NCBI GenBank assembly: GCA_002388665.1
Contig: DGMY01000085.1
Coordinates: 1-64,000 of the forward strand
Origin: Opitutia bacterium UBA4506
GTDB lineage: Bacteria; Verrucomicrobiota; Verrucomicrobiia; Opitutales; Puniceicoccaceae
DNA: 64,000 bases
Direction of reading: 5' to 3'
How positions within the stretch are numbered: the stretch's first letter is position 1; every line of letters starts with the position of its first letter. Positions 9,146-17,455 of the stretch are shown here, in pieces. The notes beneath the pieces were generated by a model, which searched no databases, was not told the DNA's origin, and was given only the letters and a program-made list of their open reading frames with translations. Made by a program: the position numbers and the translations under genes.

Positions 9146-9160
9146 TGAGAATTATTTTTA
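9146..9160. promoter_or_regulatory. Candidate Fur box upstream of fur-suf
   Basis: The 15-base stretch TGAGAATTATTTTTA matches the 7-1-7 Fur consensus TGATAATnATTATCA at 11 of 14 positions. It lies in an AT-rich 100-bp gap between the divergent fur-suf operon and the phosphatase gene, so it could control either side. A short TCTCA...TGAGA inverted repeat overlaps it. Binding is inferred from position and consensus only. Confidence 0.5.
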
Positions 9161-9216
9161 TTATTATTCCAAATTGGAGACAGGAAGGTGCCCGTTCACT
9201 GGGTCAGGACTAAACG

Positions 9217-9654
9217 ATGCCCAAAATTCTATTCATCTGTACCGCAAATTACTACCGCTCACGATTTGCTGAAGCGGTGTTCAACCATCTGGCCCACCGG
9301 AAGGAGCTGGATTGGACCGCCTTCTCCCGGGGTCTAATTCCGGAGGAAGCCCCGCCGGGACTCTCCCCGCACGCCGCCAACGGGCTGCGTCTGGTCGGGG
9401 TCGACCCGCAATTTTTCCCCAAAGACAAGACGCCTCTTCAAGAGGAGGATTTTGAGGAAGCCGACCGAGTCATCGCCCTGAAGAAAGATGAACACGAACC
9501 GATGTTGCGCGACCGATTCCCGAATTATGTCAATCAAGTGACCTTTTGGGACGTCAGCGACATCCCACACGTCTCGCCGCCCCAAGCGATGCTCCAAATC
9601 AAAGGAAATATCGAAACCCTCCTCAGTGAACTGGAGGCTGAATCGGGTCAATGA
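9217..9654 (+). CDS. Low-molecular-weight protein-tyrosine-phosphatase family protein
   Basis: A 145-residue protein beginning with the LMW-PTP phosphate loop CTANYYRS (C8-x5-R14-S15). The middle reads SRGLIPEEAPPGLSPHAANGL, as in the family, and the acid-loop region is WDVSDIPH instead of the usual DP-containing loop. It could be a phosphotyrosine phosphatase or an arsenate-reductase-like relative; the double tyrosine in the loop is unusual. It overlaps the following Nudix gene by 4 bp (ATGA), so the two are probably translated together. It is divergent from the fur-suf operon. Confidence 0.78.
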   Translation: MPKILFICTANYYRSRFAEAVFNHLAHRKELDWTAFSRGLIPEEAPPGLSPHAANGLRLVGVDPQFFPKDKTPLQEEDFEEADRVIALKKDEHEPMLRDRFPNYVNQVTFWDVSDIPHVSPPQAMLQIKGNIETLLSELEAESGQ

Positions 9655-10112
9655 AGTGGATCCGCCACGCCTGCCGGGCAGTAATCGTCCGAGACGGACT
9701 ACTTCTTGCGATCAAAATGTGTGACCGCAGCGGGATATTCTATGTCCTCCCCGGCGGCGGCCAGCGGCATGGAGAGACCATGCGCGAAGGCTTGAAGCGG
9801 GAATGCCTGGAGGAAATCAATCTCGATGTCACGGTGGGCCCGCTCCTTTACGTCAGGGAGTATATCGGCCAGAATCACAGTTTTTCGAAGTACCACCGGA
9901 ATTTCCACCAAGTGGAGACGGTTTTTTCGTGTGGTATCCCCGAAGGGGCAGAACCCTCCCCTGGAAGCGAGACTGACCGCAAGCAGATCGGCATCGAATG
10001 GCTTGACCTCAAGAAGTTGGCGACCGTGCGATTTCTTCCGTCCGACGCGGTTCCATTCATTCAGCGAGAGCTGGAACAATCGGATGATCTGTATCTCGGC
10101 GACATCAATTGA
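9651..10112 (+). CDS. Nudix hydrolase
   Basis: Hydrolyses nucleoside diphosphates linked to another group. The Nudix box G-x5-E-x7-R-E-x-x-E-E is seen from G36 through E42, R50-E51 and E54-E55, with asparagine in place of the usual following glycine. The rest is a 153-residue single domain. The substrate cannot be predicted. The start overlaps the phosphatase stop by ATGA, which suggests a two-gene operon. Confidence 0.88.
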   Translation: MKWIRHACRAVIVRDGLLLAIKMCDRSGIFYVLPGGGQRHGETMREGLKRECLEEINLDVTVGPLLYVREYIGQNHSFSKYHRNFHQVETVFSCGIPEGAEPSPGSETDRKQIGIEWLDLKKLATVRFLPSDAVPFIQRELEQSDDLYLGDIN

Positions 10113-10242
10113 ATTGCGCTCTGGTTTTAATATTCTCGTAAATCCTTAGCTAAGAATATATTCAGTAATTTTTTCGAGTTGCTCGAATCCGTTATCTCAT
10201 GCGAGTTTTCACTGTTTAATAACCTCGGGGCTCACAAACTCT
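10113..10242. promoter_or_regulatory. AT-rich upstream region of the pilM-like operon with palindromes
   Basis: A 130-bp gap with several inverted repeats: AATATTCT (10129-10136) facing AGAATAT (10153-10159), the palindrome CTTAGCTAAG between them, and TTCGAG-TTG-CTCGAA at 10173-10187. The sequence is clearly more AT-rich than its surroundings and lies directly before the five-gene pilMNOPQ-like run, so it is the likely promoter and operator region. No clear terminator T-run follows the hairpins. Confidence 0.4.
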
Positions 10243-11271
10243 ATGTTTCAGAAAAAATCGAAAGGACTTTTTGCGGAGGTTTCTCACTATCAAGTGAGAC
10301 TTGCGCGAACAGACCGGACGATAGCACCCGTTGAAGTGGAAGCCGTTGATTTGATCCCGATCACAACGGTGGAGGAGACCCGCGAGGCTATCAATGCCTT
10401 CGCCGGAAACCCCAAGAGCGCCTACATTCAGGCCCAATGCTCCATCTACCCGGAGGACCGGTTCATATTCCGGCACCACCAGGAGAATGCGGCCCGTTCC
10501 AAGCAGGACGACTTTGCCGAGAAGGCGCTGCTGGGCGAACTCAAGGTTGAGCCCGAGAATGTCCGGTACCGAATTCTCCATCCAGGCACCGGGAAATCCT
10601 ACAATCCCGATGAGTTGCTCTCTCGTGAAACCCTCTTCGTCGGTGCTTCGCGCGAGGGCCTGAAGAATGAGCAAAAACGCTTGATCGACCTGGGACTGTA
10701 CCCGAATCGCTTGGAAATTTCGTCAGTTTCACTGTATGCGGGGATCAAGAAGGCTCTGGCAGAGAAAGAAATGGATACGTCGGTCCTCGTCATCGAGTTT
10801 GCGGAGAACAGCTCCTACGGCTACGTCATCAACCCAACTGGACTGGCCCTCTCCCACCCGATTGATTTTGGAATCTCGGCGGTCGCGAAGAGCATCCAAT
10901 CGGAGCTAGGACTGCAGGACACCCTCTCGGCCCGGAAAGTGATGCTCTCGAAAACCTTTGATTTCCGAGACATGGGGTCGACGCTCCTGCGTCATTTGAT
11001 TCTCCAAGTGCGGGCGTCAACCGGCCAATTCGAAGTGAAAACCGGTAAATCCGTCCACTACATCTTCATCCCTGACCTACCGGACAGCCTCTCGTGGGTC
11101 GGTGAAATCCTTGCGGAAGAACTGGGCATGGAAGTGTGGCGCCCCGCCCTGACCGATTGGTCCTCAAGCGGCGGGATTGAATTGTCCTCCAGGGCCAGCC
11201 AGCACGAAAATCTATCGGAATTTTTCCCTTTATTCTGCCAGATGGCGCAGCTGGATGCAGCTTCCTCCTGA
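10243..11271 (+). CDS. PilM-like actin-fold protein (divergent)
   Basis: A 342-residue soluble protein with no signal peptide. I assign it as PilM-like mainly by place: it is first in the order PilM-N-O-P-secretin. It also has phosphate-loop-like stretches (VLVIEFAENSSYGYVI and SHPIDFGISAVAKSI) that fit an actin/FtsA fold. PilM links the cytoplasmic side of type IV pilus or type II-like assemblies to PilN. The sequence is divergent and nucleotide binding is uncertain. It ends directly before the next ATG, with no gap. Confidence 0.6.
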   Translation: MFQKKSKGLFAEVSHYQVRLARTDRTIAPVEVEAVDLIPITTVEETREAINAFAGNPKSAYIQAQCSIYPEDRFIFRHHQENAARSKQDDFAEKALLGELKVEPENVRYRILHPGTGKSYNPDELLSRETLFVGASREGLKNEQKRLIDLGLYPNRLEISSVSLYAGIKKALAEKEMDTSVLVIEFAENSSYGYVINPTGLALSHPIDFGISAVAKSIQSELGLQDTLSARKVMLSKTFDFRDMGSTLLRHLILQVRASTGQFEVKTGKSVHYIFIPDLPDSLSWVGEILAEELGMEVWRPALTDWSSSGGIELSSRASQHENLSEFFPLFCQMAQLDAASS

Positions 11272-11943
11272 ATGAATTCGCCCAAAAATAGAAAAAGGGA
11301 TTTTCCCGCCTGGCATCCGGAGTTTCGGATTCCGGAAGAACTTCCCGACATCAAGGCGGTTCGCACCGATTTCCTGATCAACATTGGATCGATCGGGCTC
11401 GCCCTCGTTCTCCTGTTCGGCCTTCTCTACCGTGAGGCCACCATCTCTTCGCTCGAAGGTGACCTGGACTCGCTTCGTTCCGAGGAAAGGCGCATCGCCC
11501 CGGACAACAAGGAAGTCATCACTCTTTATACCCGGTTCATGTTGGGCAAGCAGGTCTACGATGACCTGGACAAGTTTTACGACGCACCGATCAACCTCCC
11601 GCGGTTCCTCTACGATATATCAGAGATTCGGCCAGCGAACATTTCCTTCGACGAGATCGCCTACCAGGAAATCGAAGAGTCTGTCCGGGAAAAGAAGTCC
11701 AAATCCTCGAAGATAGAACGTGCCTACCGCATTTCCCTGCGCGGCCAGACTCGCGACCTCAAAGAGATCGAGGCCCTCAAAGAGGCCCTCGACCAATTGC
11801 CATACCTCAGAGAGGTCGAGGCTCTGATCCGCGAAGGATCAAATCCCCGCAACCCGATGTTAAATACCTTTGGCTTCTCAATCGAAGTGCGCTTCCAACC
11901 GGCGAAAGAGAAAAAGGAGAAGGGGGGCAAGAAAAAGGCATGA
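11272..11943 (+). CDS. PilN-like inner-membrane protein
   Basis: A 223-residue bitopic protein. A short cytoplasmic N-terminus is followed by one membrane segment near residues 37-52 (INIGSIGLALVLLFGLLY), a predicted coiled coil (ATISSLEGDLDSLRSEERRI), a ferredoxin-like periplasmic part and a Lys-rich C-terminus. This is the layout of PilN/GspL C-terminal proteins. It overlaps the pilO-like gene by 4 bp (ATGA). The N-terminal PilM-binding motif is not obvious, so the call rests on topology and gene order. Confidence 0.62.
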   Translation: MNSPKNRKRDFPAWHPEFRIPEELPDIKAVRTDFLINIGSIGLALVLLFGLLYREATISSLEGDLDSLRSEERRIAPDNKEVITLYTRFMLGKQVYDDLDKFYDAPINLPRFLYDISEIRPANISFDEIAYQEIEESVREKKSKSSKIERAYRISLRGQTRDLKEIEALKEALDQLPYLREVEALIREGSNPRNPMLNTFGFSIEVRFQPAKEKKEKGGKKKA

Positions 11944-12521
11944 ACCTACCGCTACCTCCATTCGTCAAAAAGTATGCGGCCCCACTGATCGCGCTCTTGG
12001 TCATCCTCGGCTGCGCCATCACCTTTCTGCTGCGCCTCTCGATTGCAAGTAACCTCGAAGAGCAGATAATGGTCACCCAGCAGGACGTTCGCACCATGCA
12101 GCGAAACCTGGAGAATTCCAAGAATCTGGCTGAGCAGCTCGCTCGGATGGAAGAGATCACCGCAGAGATTCAAGGGCGGATTATCGAGCCGGATGATTCA
12201 GCCGCGAATACGGCCTACTTTTATCAGTTCGAGACAGATGCGGTGAAGATCGAATCTGTGGAACAGCGCAATCCGGAAGCCCCCTCCAAATCCTACCCAT
12301 GGAAAATGAGGAACTTTGGGACAACGCTCTTCATCATTCGCGCCGTCGGTGAATTTAAGGATGTCCTCGATTTTGCCTACCGTATCCGCACAGGCAACAA
12401 GTTGGTTCGCTACGAGAACGTTTCCGTAATGCCAGCAGACGGCAACGGGGAAAACCTCCGCCGCATCACTTTGACTGTCGAAGCCCTCAGCACCTTAACC
12501 GAGGGAGATAAGAAGAAATGA
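11940..12521 (+). CDS. PilO-like inner-membrane protein
   Basis: A 193-residue protein with one N-terminal membrane helix (APLIALLVILGCAITFLLRL, about residues 14-33), a coiled coil to about residue 75 (QQDVRTMQRNLENSKNLAEQLARMEEI), and a small alpha/beta periplasmic domain. This is typical of PilO/GspM proteins, which pair with PilN. It starts at an ATGA overlap with the pilN-like gene and ends with another ATGA overlap into the next gene, so the block is one translational unit. Confidence 0.62.
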   Translation: MNLPLPPFVKKYAAPLIALLVILGCAITFLLRLSIASNLEEQIMVTQQDVRTMQRNLENSKNLAEQLARMEEITAEIQGRIIEPDDSAANTAYFYQFETDAVKIESVEQRNPEAPSKSYPWKMRNFGTTLFIIRAVGEFKDVLDFAYRIRTGNKLVRYENVSVMPADGNGENLRRITLTVEALSTLTEGDKKK

Positions 12522-13027
12522 ATTCCCCCAAAGTTCTCTTACTTTTCCTTCTCGGCCTCGCACCGATCTCCTCCTATGCGGTCCCGGTCATCATGTCGGA
12601 ACAACGCCGCGAGGAATACCTCGACAAGCTCAAGGAACTGCTGGACCACGAACGTCCGGGCACGGAAGAGCTAGCCGCCCTCCCCGATCCGTTCCGTTTT
12701 GGCCGGGAGATTGAGGAAGAGCGTCCTCCTCCGATTGCCCCCGGTATCACAGATGAAGAACTCCTCACCCACGCCGGAGAGCTCCTCCAGCAAAGCGTGA
12801 TCGGTTTCCAAAGCTTCGGTGGCCGTTCCTTTCTCGCCACAAAAGACTTCGGCCTCCTTCGCAACGGCGACGTCGTTGAGATCGCCCTACCCAACTCGTC
12901 AGAGAAAAAGGCGTCCGTCGTAATTATCGATCCCACTGCGGATCATTTCACCGTACAGATCAACGATCTGACCATGGAGATCCCACTTCAATCCGGACCT
13001 TCCGGCATCGAACAATCTCGTCCTTGA
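12518..13027 (+). CDS. Exported PilP-like linker protein
   Basis: A 169-residue protein with a cleavable signal peptide (MNSPKVLLLFLLGLAPISSYA). It then has a Pro/Glu-rich spacer (to about residue 75) and a small beta-rich C-terminal domain (GRSFLATKDFGLLRNGDVVEIAL...). In pilMNOPQ operons this position holds PilP, the periplasmic link between PilN/O and the secretin. There is no lipobox cysteine, so it is not a classic PilP lipoprotein. The role is inferred from location and layout. Confidence 0.55.
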   Translation: MNSPKVLLLFLLGLAPISSYAVPVIMSEQRREEYLDKLKELLDHERPGTEELAALPDPFRFGREIEEERPPPIAPGITDEELLTHAGELLQQSVIGFQSFGGRSFLATKDFGLLRNGDVVEIALPNSSEKKASVVIIDPTADHFTVQINDLTMEIPLQSGPSGIEQSRP

Positions 13028-13044
13028 CCGTTTTGACCACCGCA

Positions 13045-15888
13045 ATGAAATTCTCAAGTTTGACAATTCTGCTTTCCATACCTCTCATTTTCGCTGTATC
13101 CGCAGGGCAGGCACAAAGCGGCAACCCGATTGATCGGGCCCTCGACGCCAGGGATGCCCGCAACGAGAATCTCGCACCCCTCGAAGAAATACTTGAAGAC
13201 TCTCAGGAACCGGACGGCGCAGTAGAGGAGGAACCCATGATCCCCGAGCCGGAAATTCCCGAGCCCGAGATCGGTGGTACAGAAATCGAGGAACCAACAA
13301 TTCCCGAACCGATGATTATCGAGCCCGAAATCACCTCTCCTCCGATCGCCCCACCACCACCAACTACCACGATACAGCGCCCGATCCCCACCCCGGTCGC
13401 AGCGCCTCCGCCAACCGAACCGGCCCTTGAGACCTTCGATCTGACCTATACCGACACACCCATTCGCACAATCTTGCGAAACGTGGCCGACGCCGCTGAA
13501 CTCAATGTCATCATTCCGGACAGCTTGGTCGGAAACCTCTCCCTTCAACTCAAGCGGATTACCTGGCCGGAGGTCTACGATATCGCACTGGAGGGTACGG
13601 GATTCATTTGGGAGCGGAGTGATTCGGGACTAGTGCGGATCCAACGAATCAGTGCGGACGAGTCCATCGAGGTCTCAACCGACGGACTCCTCACCATCAA
13701 CTTTCGAAATGAGGCTACGCGCACAGCAGTTCAAGCCCTCGCGGAAATCGTCGGATTAAACATTATTATTCCGGCCGAACTCGACGGTCAGACCTCTGCC
13801 TCCCTAGCTAACGTGACTTGGGAACGTGCTCTTACCACTATCCTGGAAGAGAACGGCTATCAGTGGTTTGAAGACGACGGAATCATCGGCATCCGGTCCA
13901 TCGATTCCCGGGTTGTACTCGACCCCCAGACGGGTGCCTTGAATATTTCGGTCAAAGATACGCCCTTTCAAGAAGTAGCAACCCTCGTCGGGCAAACCCA
14001 GACTCCCGTCGTCAACGTCGTCAGCCCACCAGAGGTTGAAAACCTACCCATCTCGCTGGAAGTTGAAGGGGTCACCTTCGAGCAAGCTCTCAACCTTGCA
14101 ATTCTCAAATTGCCCAAGGTAGCAATCGGCCCCGCCCAGGACAACGGCGTCACCCGCTTCCAAAGCTACTCCACCTACGAGTTCGGACCCAACCTGGTTC
14201 AAATCGTGGATCAAGAGTTTCTGAGCGCACTCCGCAATGAGCCACCGATCGTTCGCATCTACGACCTGCGCTATGCGAGCGCGGGCGATCTCCTTCTCAA
14301 GATCATGCCTTCACCCCGGGACACCTCGGAAACTTCGAACGGAGAAATACCCTCATTCCGCCAATTGTCCGAGAACGTCCGCCCGGTAGTCGAAGGAGTA
14401 CAGAGCGTCGCCGCAGATCATGGCAACAATCTCTTAATTATCACCGCACGCCCCGCCTCACTCGTAGAAGTCAGCTCTCTCATTGAGCGCCTTGACCAAC
14501 CCCTCAAACAGATCTTAATCGAATCCAAGTTCGTTGAAATCACCGGGCAGGATGGCAAAAACCTCGGTGTGGACTGGTCCGCACTCCAGGGCTGGGGCGT
14601 CAATATCGGTCCATTCAGCCGGACCTGGACTCGAGACCGCTCGCAGAACAACACGGATGTCACAACGACGACGAACAATCGAAGCTTCTCCGACAACACA
14701 ACCCGCAGTCTCATCGACGATCGTTCCTTTAACTCGAGTGACACCCTGTCCAACACGAGGGGCAATACCTTTAACAACTCCTCGACCTCCAGCTCCGGAA
14801 ATTCTTTCGAGAACAATAACGGTGCGATTACCGACATCACCAGCTCATCCAATTCGGCCAATCTTTCCAATTCGCTCAATAACTCATCCAACAGCGCCTT
14901 CAACCAATCGAACACTTATACCAACTCGGACAGCAACGTTCGGGATATCACAAACTCTTCCTCCAACAGTAGTAATTTCACCAACACTCTTCAGAATATC
15001 GCTTCTACCTCACGGGCTGATACCGCCATATTCTCAACAGACGAATTCCGCCTGATCCTCCGCGCCCTGGAGGAAGAAAGTGATGCCAAGCTGATCACAA
15101 ATCCCAACGTAGTCGCTATCAACGGGAAGCAAGCGCGAGTCGAGTTAACTGACTACTACTACAAGTCAGGGCCGACCGAGACAGATAACGGGGTGACTAC
15201 AACCGGAGAGCCGGTACCCTTGGAACCTCGCCCCGGTACCACCTTGGTCGTGACCCCGACCGTTGTAGGCGGTCAGCTGATCTCCCTGAACGTTATTCCA
15301 CAGGTGAACAGCATCGTCGGGTCCCAGACAATCGACGGAAATGAGATTCCGACCGTTCGTCGCCGCGCGACCGACTCCGAAGTACTGCTTCGCAGTGGAT
15401 CCACCCTGGCCATTGGTGGCCTCATCACCGATGAGAATGTTACCGAATCCAACAAAGTCCCCGTCCTCGGCGACATCCCTATCCTGGGCCGACTGTTCTC
15501 CTCGGAATCCACAAGCGTCCAGACCACCAATCAAATCATCTTCATAACGGCCAGCCTCCTCAACCCACAGTCCAATACATATATGGACGTAGTTGGGATT
15601 GATCGTTTCAACGCCATGGGCTTAACCGACCGGGAAGTACAAGGCGTCGGGGCTCGAAGACTCTCCCCGGAAGAACTACTTCTCCAACAAGAAGTCCGCC
15701 GAGCTCGCAACGAAGCTGCCACCGACCAAGTGATGCGGGCCCTTCGAGTGCGGGATAGCATCAACGAAACCGAGATTGAACAGTTGAACGAGCCTACCGA
15801 TGAAACTCAGGAGGAAGAGGACGAGGCCGAATCAAACAATCAGTCCTCCAACCCGAGCCGCAAGATCGGACCCATCGGCCGCCGATAA
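13045..15888 (+). CDS. Secretin (PilQ/GspD family) with three STN-like modules
   Basis: Outer-membrane channel of a type IV pilus or type II-like system, 947 residues. After the signal peptide comes a Pro/Glu-rich spacer of repeated EPEI-type units, about residues 60-115. Three tandem STN-like modules follow (start motifs FDLTYTDTPIRTIL, LTINFRNEATRTAV, LNISVKDTPFQEVA), then a NolW/N1-type domain (VRIYDLRYASAGDLL) and the secretin core (FVEITGQDGKNLGVDW ... KLITNPNVVAINGKQA ... GLITDENVTESNKVPVLGDIP). The core is split by a Ser/Asn/Thr-rich insert near residues 530-655, and the protein ends in an acidic tail. I prefer the ATG at 13045; a TTG at 13024 would overlap the previous gene by 4 bp. 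Confidence 0.9.
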   Translation: MKFSSLTILLSIPLIFAVSAGQAQSGNPIDRALDARDARNENLAPLEEILEDSQEPDGAVEEEPMIPEPEIPEPEIGGTEIEEPTIPEPMIIEPEITSPPIAPPPPTTTIQRPIPTPVAAPPPTEPALETFDLTYTDTPIRTILRNVADAAELNVIIPDSLVGNLSLQLKRITWPEVYDIALEGTGFIWERSDSGLVRIQRISADESIEVSTDGLLTINFRNEATRTAVQALAEIVGLNIIIPAELDGQTSASLANVTWERALTTILEENGYQWFEDDGIIGIRSIDSRVVLDPQTGALNISVKDTPFQEVATLVGQTQTPVVNVVSPPEVENLPISLEVEGVTFEQALNLAILKLPKVAIGPAQDNGVTRFQSYSTYEFGPNLVQIVDQEFLSALRNEPPIVRIYDLRYASAGDLLLKIMPSPRDTSETSNGEIPSFRQLSENVRPVVEGVQSVAADHGNNLLIITARPASLVEVSSLIERLDQPLKQILIESKFVEITGQDGKNLGVDWSALQGWGVNIGPFSRTWTRDRSQNNTDVTTTTNNRSFSDNTTRSLIDDRSFNSSDTLSNTRGNTFNNSSTSSSGNSFENNNGAITDITSSSNSANLSNSLNNSSNSAFNQSNTYTNSDSNVRDITNSSSNSSNFTNTLQNIASTSRADTAIFSTDEFRLILRALEEESDAKLITNPNVVAINGKQARVELTDYYYKSGPTETDNGVTTTGEPVPLEPRPGTTLVVTPTVVGGQLISLNVIPQVNSIVGSQTIDGNEIPTVRRRATDSEVLLRSGSTLAIGGLITDENVTESNKVPVLGDIPILGRLFSSESTSVQTTNQIIFITASLLNPQSNTYMDVVGIDRFNAMGLTDREVQGVGARRLSPEELLLQQEVRRARNEAATDQVMRALRVRDSINETEIEQLNEPTDETQEEEDEAESNNQSSNPSRKIGPIGRR

Positions 15889-15915
15889 CCGATACGACTG
15901 CCAAATTCAGGAGCC

Positions 15916-16704
15916 ATGAAGATTCTGCTATCGATCATCACCCTCTCCCTCGGCACCGGACTCACGGCGCAGAACGTTTCAGACGAATTCCGAACCGACA
16001 CCCGCTACTACTCCGATGATATCGGATCACGGCTAGTCGTTCGACCGCAGAGCCGCGAGGGCTCGCGCGCCAGTGATCTCGAGCTGAGAATTGAGGACGA
16101 GACCTTTTTTGACAGCAAAACCTCGGAATTCCGGACCCGGGAGATTGCGACCATCCACGGTGGTGGTTTGAGCAACCTCGGCTTGCGATTCTTTGTTTCG
16201 GAGACTCAAAGCCAGGAGGATTTCCTCCAGGTTCTCGAAGCCTTTCAGGTCAAGGTGGCCGCCTTTCGCCGCCATCGATCCGAGATCAATAACCTCGACG
16301 AGAAATGGATGGGGCGTGGAGAGGAAACTCTCAGCGAATCGCGGGTCATGGGAAAAATCCAGACTGACTTTATCGATCGTCCTTCCGTCGTCACATTGAA
16401 CTGGAATTTAAAGATGAATCGTCTCTGGCTCAGCCTCGACGACTTTATCAACATCGACAGCACAATCTCCGAGCCTCTCGCTAGGCTCATTGAGCACATT
16501 CCTCAGTACGCCCGTCAACGCGCGGAGTACCAAGTCACGATCCGGGAGAAGAACGAATGGATCAACGAAACGCTCTCCCTTCCTCCCGATGCCGACCTCG
16601 AACCCACAGCAGATACCACCGACACGCCAACGGTGATCGCTGAGGAAATTGAAATCAAAGAAGAACCGAGCGAGGCGACCCCTTCTGATACGGATACGGA
16701 ATAA
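15916..16704 (+). CDS. Exported protein of unknown function, downstream of secretin
   Basis: A 262-residue protein with a signal peptide (MKILLSIITLSLGTGLTAQ). It has a mixed alpha/beta middle with no motif I recognise (DFIDRPSVVTLNWNLKMNRLWLSLDDFI) and an acidic Thr/Glu-rich tail from about residue 220. It lies 27 bp after the secretin on the same strand, so it may belong to the secretion operon, for example as an accessory periplasmic protein. No family assigned. Confidence 0.6.
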   Translation: MKILLSIITLSLGTGLTAQNVSDEFRTDTRYYSDDIGSRLVVRPQSREGSRASDLELRIEDETFFDSKTSEFRTREIATIHGGGLSNLGLRFFVSETQSQEDFLQVLEAFQVKVAAFRRHRSEINNLDEKWMGRGEETLSESRVMGKIQTDFIDRPSVVTLNWNLKMNRLWLSLDDFINIDSTISEPLARLIEHIPQYARQRAEYQVTIREKNEWINETLSLPPDADLEPTADTTDTPTVIAEEIEIKEEPSEATPSDTDTE

Positions 16705-16705
16705 T

Positions 16706-16754
16706 TCTATCCAAGGATAGACTTCCTCCAGTGGGTCAGCTCACTTTAAAGTGA
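16706..16754. terminator. Two palindromes between convergent genes
   Basis: TCTATCC-AA-GGATAGA (16706-16721) and the perfect 14-bp palindrome TCACTTTAAAGTGA (16741-16754) fill the 52-bp gap between the exported protein and the convergent arsR-like gene. Their place suggests a two-way terminator, though neither has a strong T-run, so the call is moderate. Confidence 0.4.
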
Positions 16755-16756
16755 AG

Positions 16757-17152
16757 CTACCCGGAGATTTCGGCGAGCCACTCCTCGCTGTTCGGTCCAA
16801 CGACACATTCATTGTCCACCCGCATGGCCAAGCGCTTCTGGCAACGGGAGGAGACTTCGGAAAACCCTTCTGCAGGGAGGGCACGCACCGATTCCACCAA
16901 AAAATTCCAATGAGGTTGGTCTTGCCCTGACAGGGTATAGTAGACCCACTTCCCCCGCTTTTCCTGCGTGAGGAGTCCCGCTTTATAGAGGATCTTCAAA
17001 TTTCGGGACGCATTGTACTGAGTATCTCCAGTCACATCCATTGCCTCGGCCACCGTGATGCGCTGGTCTACATGAATCAACAACCAGAACAGGCGCAAAC
17101 GATGAGGTTCTGCCAGCGCCTTCAAGGCATCTATGTATTGTTCGTTCATCAA
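16757..17152 (-). CDS. ArsR-family winged-helix regulator
   Basis: A 131-residue regulator. The HTH spans about residues 5-75: IDALKALAEPHRLRLFWLL, then ITVAEAMDVTGDTQYNASRNLKILYKAGLL and the wing QEKRGKWVYYTL. The classic metal motif ELCVCDL is absent. Two cysteines lie in the C-terminal part (SSRCQ and NECVV) and could form another sensor site. It sits last in a minus-strand run after a permease and a small membrane protein, with a 0-bp gap to the latter, and probably controls that operon in response to a metal or metalloid. Confidence 0.85.
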   Translation of the reverse strand: MMNEQYIDALKALAEPHRLRLFWLLIHVDQRITVAEAMDVTGDTQYNASRNLKILYKAGLLTQEKRGKWVYYTLSGQDQPHWNFLVESVRALPAEGFSEVSSRCQKRLAMRVDNECVVGPNSEEWLAEISG

Positions 17153-17446
17153 CTACCTGGACCTCCTGACTAATCCGAAAACCAACATAGCCGCCCCGAT
17201 CAGGAAAACAACACCCGAGTGGATCCCATGCAGTGCGATCGTGGATGGCTCTGCTCCAGATAGTAATGATATCCAAAAGAGCGGACAGAACAGGCCCAGC
17301 AACGCAATATTTCTCCCCATTTGAATCTGTTCAGAAGCTCCAAACTTTCCCGAGCTTCCGAACACCGCCCTGTACACCTGTCGGTAGGCACACAACCGGA
17401 CCACGGCTGATCCAGTTCTCCCGATCCAGGTTCGTTGTTCTTTCAT
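17153..17446 (-). CDS. Small membrane protein between permease and ArsR
   Basis: A 97-residue protein with a basic N-terminal half (RTWIGRTGSAVVRLCAYRQVYRAVF) and two hydrophobic segments in the C-terminal half (IALLGLFCPLFWISLLSG and GVVFLIGAAMLVFGLV). It ends right where the arsR-like gene begins and starts 9 bp after the permease, so it is in the same operon. No family recognised; it may be an accessory of the permease. Confidence 0.55.
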   Translation of the reverse strand: MKEQRTWIGRTGSAVVRLCAYRQVYRAVFGSSGKFGASEQIQMGRNIALLGLFCPLFWISLLSGAEPSTIALHGIHSGVVFLIGAAMLVFGLVRRSR

Positions 17447-17455
17447 CCCATTTTC

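Noticed and set aside
10171..10190. TTCGAG-TTG-CTCGAA hairpin as a terminator for the Nudix gene
   Set aside because: The T-run lies before the hairpin on the plus strand, not after it, so it does not look like a terminator in that direction.
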